A stretch of DNA of 64,000 nt from CALNYX01 sp942490925 (GTDB taxonomy: Bacteria; Chlamydiota; Chlamydiia; Chlamydiales; JAAKFR01): NCBI GenBank assembly GCA_942490925.1, contig CALNYX010000017.1:744001-808000 (forward strand), given 5' to 3'. Made by a program: the position numbers and the translations under genes. Under the pieces are notes generated by a model. It was given only the letters and a program-made list of their open reading frames with translations, was not told where the DNA came from and made no database searches. Positions 52,338 through 60,177 of this stretch are shown piece after piece. Positions within the stretch are counted from its first letter, which is position 1. Each line of letters opens with the position of its first letter.

Positions 52338-52838
52338 ATGCAAAATATTCAAGCCAGTCATCAACCACAAGTCATGGTGCAGCGAATGGAAGCTGCTCAG
52401 CAAGCTAAGAAGAAAAAGGCTCAGCCTTCACTTTTCTTGTTAGTAATGAAGTCCTTAATAGATGCTTTAACAGTCATGTCTCATGGTCTACAGGTCCAAT
52501 CAAAACAAACGAGCGCAGGAGCTGCTCAAATGCAAGCGATTAATAAAGAGTCTGCAAACCTAACACTTGTACCAATTCCAAACGAAGTGCGTGATAAACA
52601 CAATAACGTGACCAACGAGCCAGCAATTGTCAACGCTCAGATTCATAACCAGCAGGTCTCACAGATGAGACAGGTCTTAAACGGACGTGTCGGAATCCTG
52701 CAGCAATCGAGTCATATTTCGATGACTAACGTGAACACAAGTGTACAATCTTCATCGCTTCTTTATAGTGAAGCTTCAGGAACGCTCGGAACATGGCGTA
52801 AACTGACCTTCTCAGCGAACCTTACGCAACCCGTCTAA
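52338..52838 (+). CDS. Small Gln/Asn-rich protein, paralogue 1 (CT847-CT849 region)
   Basis: Protein of 166 residues. A basic linker (KKKKAQPS) precedes a hydrophobic helix SLFLLVMKSLIDALTVM, then a Gln/Asn/Ser-rich body with QSKQTSAGAAQMQAIN and PIPNE. The same layout and the K-Q, P-x-P/N and Q-repeat spacing occur in the next two genes, so the three are paralogues. They lie where C. trachomatis has CT847-CT849, small proteins that include T3SS substrates (DUF720-type), from memory. No enzyme motif. Driven by its own strong promoter. Confidence 0.75.
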   Translation: MQNIQASHQPQVMVQRMEAAQQAKKKKAQPSLFLLVMKSLIDALTVMSHGLQVQSKQTSAGAAQMQAINKESANLTLVPIPNEVRDKHNNVTNEPAIVNAQIHNQQVSQMRQVLNGRVGILQQSSHISMTNVNTSVQSSSLLYSEASGTLGTWRKLTFSANLTQPV

Positions 52839-52848
52839 TTTACCCCCT

Positions 52849-52885
52849 TAGACCTGCTAAATACCAGACGTATTCAGCAGGTCTA
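52849..52885 (+). terminator. Long hairpin after small paralogue 1
   Basis: TAGACCTGCTAAATAC (52849-52864) and GTATTCAGCAGGTCTA (52870-52885) pair over 16 positions with one mismatch around CAGAC. It lacks a T run but lies just past the stop codon, so it probably ends or protects the transcript. Confidence 0.7.
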
Positions 52886-52935
52886 ATCTCTATTAAGCTT
52901 AATTAAAAATAGTAAAGAATAATTTATAAAAGTCA

Positions 52936-52964
52936 TTGAAATTAAAGTAATTATTTGTTATAAT
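52936..52964 (+). promoter_or_regulatory. Duplicated sigma-70-type promoter of paralogues 2 and 3
   Basis: TTGAAA (52936-52941), 17-base spacer, TATAAT (52959-52964). From TTTATAAAA to TATAAT it repeats the promoter at 52278-52306 almost base for base, which means the promoter was duplicated with the gene. Confidence 0.8.
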
Positions 52965-53003
52965 ACTAGCATAGTTAATAACAATCAGGGGAAAGTTATA
53001 CAT

Positions 53004-53504
53004 ATGAGTACAAGTTTACCAATCAGCCAATCAGCACCAGCAACACTTCAAAGTTTGGCTGGTCTTAAGGCTCACTTAAACAAACCAGGTATTTCTGCTG
53101 CTGAGCAGAAAAGCGTTCTTTATCTATTGTTTACAGCACTTCTTGGATCGATCAACGTTCTTCAAAGCGTTGCGACAACAAACTCGAAGCAGATTAATAC
53201 GAACGCCGACTTGCAGCAACAGATGAACCTACAGGTTAAAAAGCTTCAGTTCGTAATTCTACCGAGTAATGCGAACTCCAACCAAATTAACCAGGTTAAC
53301 GAGATTAACGAGAACGTCCAGTTTGGCCGCCAGGATATTCAGTCGAACGTAATTACGCTTCGTCAGAATGGACAGGTTTTGATGACAACTGCGCAGGTTA
53401 ACGTAAACTACATGCAGCAGACGGGTTCTGAGGTCACAGCAACATTGAAGTTGATCCTAAGTATCTCGAAGTTGATCAACAAGATCTCGCCAGGGGCTCA
53501 GTAA
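53004..53504 (+). CDS. Small Gln/Asn-rich protein, paralogue 2
   Basis: Protein of 166 residues with GGGGAAAG upstream of the ATG. It has the same pattern as its neighbours: polar N-terminus, hydrophobic helix VLYLLFTALLGSINVL, then NSKQINTNADLQQQMN, VILPSNAN and a Gln/Asn/Val-rich C-terminal half. It ends in a helix ILSISKLINKISPG. No signal peptide. Likely chlamydia-specific secreted or inclusion-linked protein; function unknown. Confidence 0.75.
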   Translation: MSTSLPISQSAPATLQSLAGLKAHLNKPGISAAEQKSVLYLLFTALLGSINVLQSVATTNSKQINTNADLQQQMNLQVKKLQFVILPSNANSNQINQVNEINENVQFGRQDIQSNVITLRQNGQVLMTTAQVNVNYMQQTGSEVTATLKLILSISKLINKISPGAQ

Positions 53505-53535
53505 TAATAAGTTAATATAAAGGGGAACAAAAATT

Positions 53536-54024
53536 ATGACAGCAAGTATTCAACCAACAACAAGTCAGGCCATACAGGCCCAATCAATCAAAAAGAAGCC
53601 TAAGAAAAAGGCTCCTAAAGCTCAAGACGTCAACTTTATGTTGCTCGTATGGACATCGTTTTACCAATCCTTAAAAGTAGACCAAAACTCAGCTCAAGTT
53701 GGAGCAAAACAGCTTGGAACTACACAGAAGGTAATGGTAGACTTGAACAACCAATTAGCAGGCTATAACTACCAGCAGCTGCCAGATATGACTGGACAGA
53801 GTGCGACAAACCAGAACATTATCATTAGTCAGACGCAGATTGCGAACGATAAGATTCAAGCTGAGATCAGTTTGACACAGAACAACACGGGTGTGAACAA
53901 CCAGACAGCGCAGATCCAAGAAACGACAACGAATACTCAAGTTCAGAACTCTGCCCAGGTGATGCAGCAGGGATTCTCGGTTGCCCAGCTTATCGCTTCC
54001 ATCACTCAGATGGTCAACAGCTAA
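53536..54024 (+). CDS. Small Gln/Asn-rich protein, paralogue 3
   Basis: Protein of 162 residues with AAAGGGGAA upstream. Basic linker KKKPKKKAPKAQ, hydrophobic helix VNFMLLVWTSFYQSLKV, then GAKQLGTTQKVMVDLN, QQLPDMTG and a Gln/Asn/Thr-rich C-terminal half (QIQETTTNTQVQNSAQ). Aligns by eye with paralogue 1 at the linker, helix and KQ positions. Shares a transcript with paralogue 2, ended by the terminator at 54058. Function unknown. Confidence 0.75.
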   Translation: MTASIQPTTSQAIQAQSIKKKPKKKAPKAQDVNFMLLVWTSFYQSLKVDQNSAQVGAKQLGTTQKVMVDLNNQLAGYNYQQLPDMTGQSATNQNIIISQTQIANDKIQAEISLTQNNTGVNNQTAQIQETTTNTQVQNSAQVMQQGFSVAQLIASITQMVNS

Positions 54025-54057
54025 ACTTCTTTCTCCCCCTAAGAAAGAAAGTCCGCC

Positions 54058-54088
54058 GGCTAGAAAGAAACACTTTCTAGCCTTTTTT
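54058..54088 (+). terminator. Rho-independent terminator after the small-paralogue genes
   Basis: GGCTAGAAAG (54058-54067), AAACA, CTTTCTAGCC (54073-54082), then TTTTTTA. A perfect ten-base stem and T run. Confidence 0.92.
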
Positions 54089-54146
54089 ATTTAATTAACA
54101 TGATATAATTAAATTATACTAAAAGTTAATTAAAGAAGTTTTAAAT

Positions 54147-55376
54147 ATGCATATTAGAGGCGGACAAACTTTCCGACACGCTGTCCAAAAACTCCTCGGA
54201 ACGGGTCAAATTAAGACGGGTTCACGCCTTAAAATGATGCCTGTTGCCTTGCGCATGATGAATCAGCAGAAAGCAAAAGCTCCCATTGACAACAAGATCA
54301 GTACAGACGCCTCTCATATCCCTGTAGCAGAAAAAGCAGAAGCAGTTGCAAACCAACACCTGGTATCTGAAATCAGCACTACTTCACCCCCACCTAAAAC
54401 TGCCAGTGCTCTTCTTGCTTCACGCTGGGGTTCTGTTCAACACCTGACTGAGAATGGCGTAGGCTACCGCGCCATAGAAAGCTTAGACCCTCAATCTCAA
54501 GAACTTGCAACCGATTACTATTACCCCATTGCCGAACTCACTTCGGCGGGGGTTGATTTTAAAGAGATCATGTCTCTCCCTGATGGATTACGAGAAGAAG
54601 TAGTCCAAAATGGCGGAAATATAACCGCTTTGATGGAGCGCGGCATCTCTTATAAGGAGATCATGCGGCAAGATAAGGATACACGTTCTTTACTGGTTCA
54701 AAATGGCTTTTGGATTGGGGTTATGATGGACCACGGCGTTCCGTTTAGTAAGCTCAAAGCGATGGAGCCTGAGGTCTCCAAGCATGCAATGGGAGTAAGC
54801 GGCATGGTGCAAGCTGGAGCCTCATTTGACGAAATTGCATCAATTAAGGATCCACAACTCAAACAAACTGTACTTGAAGAGAGCTCTGGGATATCGGCTC
54901 TTCTCTCAAAAGGAAATCATTCATTGAGTGAACTTCTTGACTTGGACGAGAGCGTCAGAAGTGATGTACTCCAATTTGGTACAGGGATCAGCATGCTGAT
55001 GGAAAAGGGTGTTTCATTAGAACAAATTCTCGACCTAGAACCTGACATGCGTAAGCAGATGTTCTACTATTCAGGTAATATAGCGGAGTTGATGGATAAT
55101 CTTTCTTGGGAGCAGATTGATTCGTCTGTTTTATCACATGCGAGTGAGCTTTCAAGCTTGCAGGCTGAAGGCATACAGCCTGATCAGGTGTTAAAGATGC
55201 CACAAGAGACAAAGCAACTCTGCTTAGAACATGGACATGAAATCAGCATAATGATGTATTTAGGAGCTTCATTCGAAGCTATTACATCTCTGAGTAATGA
55301 AAGGCAAGACGCCCTTTTTCAAGACCTTCAATTACAAGGCCCAACTCCAGAACTTTTTGCCAAATACTTCTCATAA
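54147..55376 (+). CDS. Helical repeat protein with about nine 31-residue units
   Basis: Protein of 409 residues. After a basic N-terminus (RGGQTFRHAVQKLL) and a polar linker, residues about 110-400 are tandem units of mostly 31 residues: for example GISYKEIMRQDKDTRSLLVQ plus NGFWIGVMMDH, and GVSLEQILDLEPDMRKQMFY plus YSGNIAELMDN. Consensus: G-[VI]-x-[FY]-x-E-I-x-x-L-x-P-[ED]-x-R-x-x-[VL]-L-x-x-G-x-x-I-[SA]-x-L-M-[ED]-[KR]. This predicts a helix-pair superhelix for binding protein or nucleic acid. No signal peptide. Effector role suggested by context only. Confidence 0.75.
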   Translation: MHIRGGQTFRHAVQKLLGTGQIKTGSRLKMMPVALRMMNQQKAKAPIDNKISTDASHIPVAEKAEAVANQHLVSEISTTSPPPKTASALLASRWGSVQHLTENGVGYRAIESLDPQSQELATDYYYPIAELTSAGVDFKEIMSLPDGLREEVVQNGGNITALMERGISYKEIMRQDKDTRSLLVQNGFWIGVMMDHGVPFSKLKAMEPEVSKHAMGVSGMVQAGASFDEIASIKDPQLKQTVLEESSGISALLSKGNHSLSELLDLDESVRSDVLQFGTGISMLMEKGVSLEQILDLEPDMRKQMFYYSGNIAELMDNLSWEQIDSSVLSHASELSSLQAEGIQPDQVLKMPQETKQLCLEHGHEISIMMYLGASFEAITSLSNERQDALFQDLQLQGPTPELFAKYFS

Positions 55377-55394
55377 ACTCCTTCACCATGATAT

Positions 55395-55411
55395 TCTCCT
55401 GAAAAAGGAGA
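55395..55411 (+). promoter_or_regulatory. Hairpin covering the ribosome binding site of the rhomboid-like gene
   Basis: TCTCCT (55395-55400), GAAAA, AGGAGA (55406-55411). The right arm is the Shine-Dalgarno sequence for the GTG start at 55418, so folding would block translation. Confidence 0.5.
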
Positions 55412-55417
55412 TTAAAT

Positions 55418-56074
55418 GTGATTATTGGACCGAATCATACCCCACGTGTTGTCAAAACCCTCATCTGGATTACCGCCATTGTTTCGCTTCTCTCTCCAAT
55501 TCTCTCCTACTTCTTTGCTAGCAATTTCCAAATGCTTGGACCTGGCGCGTGGCTCTCGCTTTCGCGCTTCGGCCTTCTCAGGGGTTGGCTCTGGCAACCA
55601 CTCACCTACTTTTTCGTTCATTCTGTTGGCGGTGGTATTTCGCTCTCATTTCTCATCTCGCTTTTCTTCCACCTCTTTATTCTTTGGTTTGCAGGATCTG
55701 AAATTGCCTTCCGCTACGGCGCAAAAAACTTTGCTCTGTTCTATCTAAGCGCTGGGCTGATTGGTGGACTTGCAGCGACAGCAACCTTTTTTACAACCTC
55801 AAGCTTTGAAGTTCTCTTTGGTAGCGGCCCAGCCGTTTTTGCACTGCTCACGTTGTGGGCAATGCTCTATCCAAATATGAATCTTTTTTTCTTGATGATT
55901 GTGAAGCTCAAAGCAAAATTTCTTGCCTCGATTATTTTGGGAATTGCCCTGCTTGTGCACTTATCACATGGAGAGTGGGCTTTTTTCTTTGCTGATTTAG
56001 CTGGAATTCTCTGGGCGTTGACAATTGGCCGTTTCGCTTGGAAACTCGACCTCCCCTTCAAACAGAGTTCGTAG
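55418..56074 (+). CDS. Rhomboid-like membrane protein, probably inactive
   Basis: Membrane protein of 218 residues with about six helices. LLRGWLWQPLTYFFVHSVGG matches the L1/helix-2 region of rhomboid proteases. The active-site motif GxSGxxF reads GSGPAVF, with Gly in the Ser position, and the helix-6 His is missing (FADLAGILW where AHLGG is usual). So it looks like a pseudoprotease. GTG start with AAGGAG upstream; an overlapping ATG runs straight into a stop. Its end overlaps the convergent 92-residue gene by 78 bases. Confidence 0.75.
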   Translation: MIIGPNHTPRVVKTLIWITAIVSLLSPILSYFFASNFQMLGPGAWLSLSRFGLLRGWLWQPLTYFFVHSVGGGISLSFLISLFFHLFILWFAGSEIAFRYGAKNFALFYLSAGLIGGLAATATFFTTSSFEVLFGSGPAVFALLTLWAMLYPNMNLFFLMIVKLKAKFLASIILGIALLVHLSHGEWAFFFADLAGILWALTIGRFAWKLDLPFKQSS

Positions 56075-56275
56075 TGCAGCGCGCACAGTTTGCACGCCTT
56101 CTAAGACACCCTCTTCGTAGCGGAAGTGAGGATTGTTCTCGAGCTCGGGATAGTCATTTGGTTGCAATGCATCTTCAGAAGTAAGCGTCGGCACAAAGTT
56201 ACGTCCACACTTGAGCACCTTTTCAGCCTGCGCAATACATATTTCATCAAGTATTTTTAGAACGTCTTGTGGCAC
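55997..56275 (-). CDS. Small conserved hypothetical protein
   Basis: Protein of 92 residues with a GTG start (56275) and AAGGAG eight bases upstream, inside the end of tadA. The sequence is protein-like: CGRNFVPTLTSEDALQPNDY followed by an acidic stretch and HFRYEEGVLEGVQTVRAALR. It overlaps tadA by 29 bases at the start and the rhomboid-like gene by 78 at the end. I believe similar short proteins exist in other chlamydiae, but cannot verify. Function unknown. Confidence 0.65.
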   Translation of the reverse strand: MPQDVLKILDEICIAQAEKVLKCGRNFVPTLTSEDALQPNDYPELENNPHFRYEEGVLEGVQTVRAALRTLFEGEVEFPSETANCQRPENSS

Positions 56276-56708
56276 TGAAAAACTCCTTCATTAGGTAGGC
56301 GCTCTCTGCTGCTAAAACGCCAGAAGTGATCTCTAAATGATGCGTTGGATGCCTTTGCGTAAATAGATCAACCCAACTTCCATTCGCACCATGTCGCAAA
56401 TCTGGAGCGCCCCAAACAAGACGTTTGATACGTGAGAGCAACATAGCTCCTGCACACATGACGCACGGCTCAACGGTACAATAAAGCGTCGTATCTAAAA
56501 GACGCCAATTTTCAAGCGCGTTTGCGGCTGCCCCTACAGCGAGCATTTCAGCATGCGCTGTGGCATCTTTTAAAAGCTCCACTTGGTTATGGCCACGCGC
56601 AATCACACGATCTCCCAAGACAACAACAGCGCCAACAGGAACTTCATCCTCTTGATAGGCCTTCTTTGCCTCTTTCAGCGCCTCACGCATGAATTTCTCA
56701 TCATCCAT
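56247..56708 (-). CDS. tadA: tRNA-specific adenosine deaminase
   Basis: Converts A34 to inosine in tRNA-Arg(ACG). The 153-residue protein has the zinc and catalytic motif TAHAEML (His, Glu) and PCVMCAGAML (two Cys), and the start MDDEKFMREALKEAKKAYQE typical of TadA; this ATG at 56708 is chosen over a longer frame. Overlaps the upstream coiled-coil gene by eight bases. Corresponds to CT844. Confidence 0.94.
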   Translation of the reverse strand: MDDEKFMREALKEAKKAYQEDEVPVGAVVVLGDRVIARGHNQVELLKDATAHAEMLAVGAAANALENWRLLDTTLYCTVEPCVMCAGAMLLSRIKRLVWGAPDLRHGANGSWVDLFTQRHPTHHLEITSGVLAAESAYLMKEFFSATRRSKNT

Positions 56709-57369
56709 CGAGCCTCTTCTGCAGCTTGCGGATCTGCCCTTTGAGCACCTCAGTGTCATACAGATATTTTCTCTGAAGACCGCGCAGCTTCTTCTCATGC
56801 CGATCATTCAGAGCATTGAGCTCTCGCGAATGTCTCTTTTGCATCACTTGAAGCGTCTCTTCAACTTGGATATTTTCCTCATGCTCCATTGCTTTTTGGG
56901 TCTCTTCTTCCGCCTGCAAACGTAATTTCTCATATAGCTCTAACGGGAAAACAACCGAATTGAAAACCGAGAAGAGATAGGTGCGTGTTGCACCAAATTG
57001 CTCAACAGATTCCTCTACAAGCTTGCGTGAAAGCTCTGGATCTAGATTTTCAATCTCCTCAAAATCGGGAGTTAAAATCTTAAGTTGTTCTTCAAAATAG
57101 CCATAGACATCGCTATTTTTTAAAATCCAGCGAGTCGCAATAAATTCACCAAGACCTACATTACCAGCAGCAATATCCTTTGCATAGGCAGCAGCCATCT
57201 CTTCTACAGAAACAAGGTGCGTACTCTTGCCTAAAAAATAGCGCTTACAAAAATCACGATCTATTTTGAGGTGTTCATTTTTCAGATCTTTTTTCACACC
57301 TTCGACAACCTGCACAAGCCAAGGTTCGATAAGCGCAATTTTTTCTTGATATCCCGTTTCCTTTAGCAT
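56701..57369 (-). CDS. Conserved hypothetical protein with C-terminal coiled coil
   Basis: Protein of 222 residues. Residues 1-145 are helical and mixed; residues 150-222 form a strongly charged coiled coil (RHSRELNALNDRHEKKLRGL). No signal or membrane segment. By position it corresponds to CT845. It is upstream of and overlaps tadA by eight bases. Function unknown. Confidence 0.8.
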   Translation of the reverse strand: MLKETGYQEKIALIEPWLVQVVEGVKKDLKNEHLKIDRDFCKRYFLGKSTHLVSVEEMAAAYAKDIAAGNVGLGEFIATRWILKNSDVYGYFEEQLKILTPDFEEIENLDPELSRKLVEESVEQFGATRTYLFSVFNSVVFPLELYEKLRLQAEEETQKAMEHEENIQVEETLQVMQKRHSRELNALNDRHEKKLRGLQRKYLYDTEVLKGQIRKLQKRLDG

Positions 57370-57400
57370 AGAATTCCTCTATTAGTTTTGGGCAGATATT

Positions 57401-57613
57401 ATGATTTTTTGTAATCAAGAGCAAGCAACAATCGAAAGAATTTTAGCTAAATATCGGCTTGAGCCCGTTTCAGAGGAACTCAAAAAGACGATCTATAATG
57501 ATCTAGTTGCAGCAAAAGCTGATGGAAAAATTTCGATCCCCTTCAAAGTTGTGATGCGAAAAGCTGATGCTCAACGTGATTATATCGAAGTAGTTCTCGA
57601 CACAAAAGTGTAA
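57401..57613 (+). CDS. Small conserved hypothetical protein upstream of rpsO
   Basis: Protein of 70 residues. Helical N-terminal half (QATIERILAKYRLEPVSEEL) and a C-terminal strand pair (ISIPFKVVMRKADAQRDYIE). No signal peptide. A weak ribosome binding region (GGGCAG) lies about ten bases before the ATG. It is divergent from the CT845-like gene and 50 bases ahead of rpsO. Not recognised; composition and position support a real gene. Confidence 0.6.
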   Translation: MIFCNQEQATIERILAKYRLEPVSEELKKTIYNDLVAAKADGKISIPFKVVMRKADAQRDYIEVVLDTKV

Positions 57614-57663
57614 TCTACGATATAATTGGGGATCCAATATAGGAAAAGGAGAAGTTTTTCAAA

Positions 57664-57933
57664 ATGTCTATCGATAAAGGTACAAAAGAAGAAATTACTA
57701 AAAAATTTCAACTACACGAAAAAGATACTGGATCTGCTGACGTTCAAATTGCTATTTTAACTGAGCGTATTGCCGAGATTACTGAACACCTCAAGCGTTA
57801 CCCGAAAGATCATGGTTCTCGTCTTGCATTGCTCAAACTCGTCGGTCAACGACGCAAGCTCCTCGAATATCTCAACTCAACGGATACGGAACGTTATAAG
57901 AATCTCATCAAGAGACTGAATTTACGTAAGTAA
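57664..57933 (+). CDS. rpsO: 30S ribosomal protein S15
   Basis: Ribosomal protein of 89 residues binding 16S rRNA in the central domain. The S15 signature is clear: HEKDTGSADVQIAILTERI, then HLKRYPKDHGSRLALLKLVG with QRRKLLEYL following. AAAAGGAGAAG lies just upstream. Followed by pnp, the usual rpsO-pnp order; translation of both may be feedback regulated as in other bacteria. Confidence 0.98.
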   Translation: MSIDKGTKEEITKKFQLHEKDTGSADVQIAILTERIAEITEHLKRYPKDHGSRLALLKLVGQRRKLLEYLNSTDTERYKNLIKRLNLRK

Positions 57934-57985
57934 ATTTTTGACTTGTCGCCCTCCCGCTTTCCCTCTCTACTTTTAGGTGAATTAC

Positions 57986-60085
57986 ATGGAACGAAAATAT
58001 AAATCTGTCAAGATTTCCGAGAATAAGGAAATTAAATTTGAAACTGGCAAAATTGCCAAACAAGCGGGTGGTGCTGTCCTTGTCCACATGGGCGAAACTG
58101 TCGTTTTTGCTTCAGCTTGCGCTGCGAAAGAGTCCTCTGAAGGCATTGATTTCCTTCCTCTTAAGGTTGATTATCAAGAAAAGTTTTCTTCCGCAGGAAA
58201 AACCCTCGGTGGTTTTATCAAGCGTGAAGGACGTCCTACAGAGAAAGAGATTCTTACCTCTCGTCTGATCGACCGTCCGATTCGCCCCATGTTTGAAGAT
58301 GGCTATTACAAAGAGACTCAAATTCTCTCTTATGTCTGGTCATATGATGGCGTGAATCAGCCTGATGCATTAGCGCTCTGCGCAGTTTCAGCGGCTCTTG
58401 TTCTCTCAGAAATTCCCCTTATCAAACCAATTGGTGGCGTACGTGTTGGGCGAATTAACAATGAATTTGTCATCAACCCAACAGCCGAAGAGATGGCTGA
58501 GTCCTCATTAGATCTTCTACTTGCTGGAACAGACGATGCAATTTTGATGATCGAAGGGTATTGCGACTTCTTGAGTGAAGAAGAAGTGATTGAAGCGATC
58601 TCTTTTGGACACCAGGCCATTCATAAAATTTGCCAAGCGCTTGCCGAATGGCAAAAAGAGCTTGGAAAGCCCAAGAATCGCGAAGGACTTCGTCCACTTC
58701 CAAAAGAATTGCTGCAGGAAGTTGAGGGACTTGCAAAAGATAAGTTGAATAAAGCTATTCGCATCCAGAAAAAGCAAGAGCGTGAAGAGCAAATGAATGC
58801 AATTCGCGAAGATGTGATGCAAACTCTTTTCCCTGAAGGAGAAGAAGCTCGTTTCACAGAAGTTGATGCAAAAGGCGCTTATAAAAAGATCTCTGCTAAA
58901 TACTTACGTGAAATGATCTTGGAAGAAGGCATTCGTGCTGATGGCCGTAAAGTTGATGAAGTGCGCTTCATTGATACTGAGCCATCTCTACTTCCTCGCG
59001 TTCATGGTAGTTGCCTCTTTACCCGTGGTGAGACACAAACAATGGCTGTCTGTACCCTTGGTGGTGAGAGCATGGGACAACGTTTTGAAGATCTCAATGG
59101 AGATGGCCTTCGACGTTTCTACCTCCAATACTCATTCCCTCCCTTCTCAGTTGGAGAAGTGGGCCGCTCTGGAGCTCCAGGACGACGTGAGATTGGACAT
59201 GGTAAGCTCGCAGAAAGAGCACTACAATCTGTGCTTCCAACACAAGAACAATTCCCCTACACTATCCGTCTAGAGTCTAATATCACAGAATCAAACGGTT
59301 CGTCTTCAATGGCTTCTGTTTGCGGCGGCTGTTTAGCGATGATGGATGCTGGTGTTCCAATCAGCCGTCCGGTTGCTGGAATTGCCATGGGTCTAATTTT
59401 AGAAGAGAAGCGTGTTGCTATCCTTTCAGACATTTTAGGTCTTGAAGATGCTTTAGGCGATATGGACTTCAAAATTACGGGTGATGAAAACGGAATTACC
59501 GCTTTCCAAATGGACATCAAGGTCGAAGGGATCACCCTGGAGATCATGCGCAAGGCTCTAGAGCAAGCGAAGCAAGGACGCGTCAATATACTCAAGAAAA
59601 TGTTAGCGGTGCTACCTGAGTCTCGCCAAGAGATGTCAGCATATGCTCCACGCATTGAGACTATGCAGGTCAAGCCGAGCAAGATTGCGACGATTATCGG
59701 ACCTGGCGGGAAGCAGATTCGTGCGATTATCGATCAGACTGGTGTCCAGATCGACATCAATGACTCTGGTCTAGTCAGTATTGCCTCTTCAAGCCATGAT
59801 GCCATGTTGCAGGCTAAGGAGATTATTGAAGGTCTTATTGGTGATGTTGAGGTTGGCAAAACCTACAATGGAAAGATCACCTCTGTTGTTCAGTTTGGAG
59901 TCTTTGTTGAGATCCTTCCTGGTAAAGAGGGACTCTGTCATATCTCTGAGCTTTCTGATGAACGTGTCACTGATATCTTTGCCTATGTCAAACAAGGCGA
60001 GGCAATTCAAGTGAAAGTCCTAGACATCAACGAGCGTGGTCAGCTTAAGCTAAGCCGCAAAGCTTTGCTAAGTAATAAAGCATAA
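57986..60085 (+). CDS. pnp: Polyribonucleotide nucleotidyltransferase (PNPase)
   Basis: Phosphorolytic 3'-5' exoribonuclease and RNA-degradation enzyme, trimeric. The 699-residue protein has two RNase PH domains (GKIAKQAGGAVLVHMGETVV; RADGRKVDEVRFID), a linker, a KH domain (IGPGGKQIRAIIDQTG) and a C-terminal S1 domain (GKITSVVQFGVFVEILPGKE). The ATG at 57986 follows AGGTGA; an in-frame GTG at 57977 is less likely. Corresponds to CT842. Confidence 0.98.
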   Translation: MERKYKSVKISENKEIKFETGKIAKQAGGAVLVHMGETVVFASACAAKESSEGIDFLPLKVDYQEKFSSAGKTLGGFIKREGRPTEKEILTSRLIDRPIRPMFEDGYYKETQILSYVWSYDGVNQPDALALCAVSAALVLSEIPLIKPIGGVRVGRINNEFVINPTAEEMAESSLDLLLAGTDDAILMIEGYCDFLSEEEVIEAISFGHQAIHKICQALAEWQKELGKPKNREGLRPLPKELLQEVEGLAKDKLNKAIRIQKKQEREEQMNAIREDVMQTLFPEGEEARFTEVDAKGAYKKISAKYLREMILEEGIRADGRKVDEVRFIDTEPSLLPRVHGSCLFTRGETQTMAVCTLGGESMGQRFEDLNGDGLRRFYLQYSFPPFSVGEVGRSGAPGRREIGHGKLAERALQSVLPTQEQFPYTIRLESNITESNGSSSMASVCGGCLAMMDAGVPISRPVAGIAMGLILEEKRVAILSDILGLEDALGDMDFKITGDENGITAFQMDIKVEGITLEIMRKALEQAKQGRVNILKKMLAVLPESRQEMSAYAPRIETMQVKPSKIATIIGPGGKQIRAIIDQTGVQIDINDSGLVSIASSSHDAMLQAKEIIEGLIGDVEVGKTYNGKITSVVQFGVFVEILPGKEGLCHISELSDERVTDIFAYVKQGEAIQVKVLDINERGQLKLSRKALLSNKA

Positions 60086-60088
60086 ATT

Positions 60089-60126
60089 TAATTACCAAGT
60101 ATAATTAATATTATACTTGGTAATTA
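60089..60126 (+). terminator. Perfect 17-base AT-rich hairpin after pnp
   Basis: TAATTACCAAGTATAAT (60089-60105), TAAT, ATTATACTTGGTAATTA (60110-60126). A full palindrome starting three bases after the pnp stop; no T run follows, so it may be a stability element or a bidirectional terminator. It also lies 50 bases ahead of the F-box gene. Confidence 0.75.
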
Positions 60127-60177
60127 CAATTATCTCTTAAATATCCGATAATTTTCGTTTATGACATAATTCTTGTT

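Noticed and set aside
54147..55376. TAL-effector-like DNA-binding repeats
   Set aside because: Unit length is 31, not 33-35, and there is no hypervariable di-residue in a fixed position; the likeness is only a shared helix-pair pattern.
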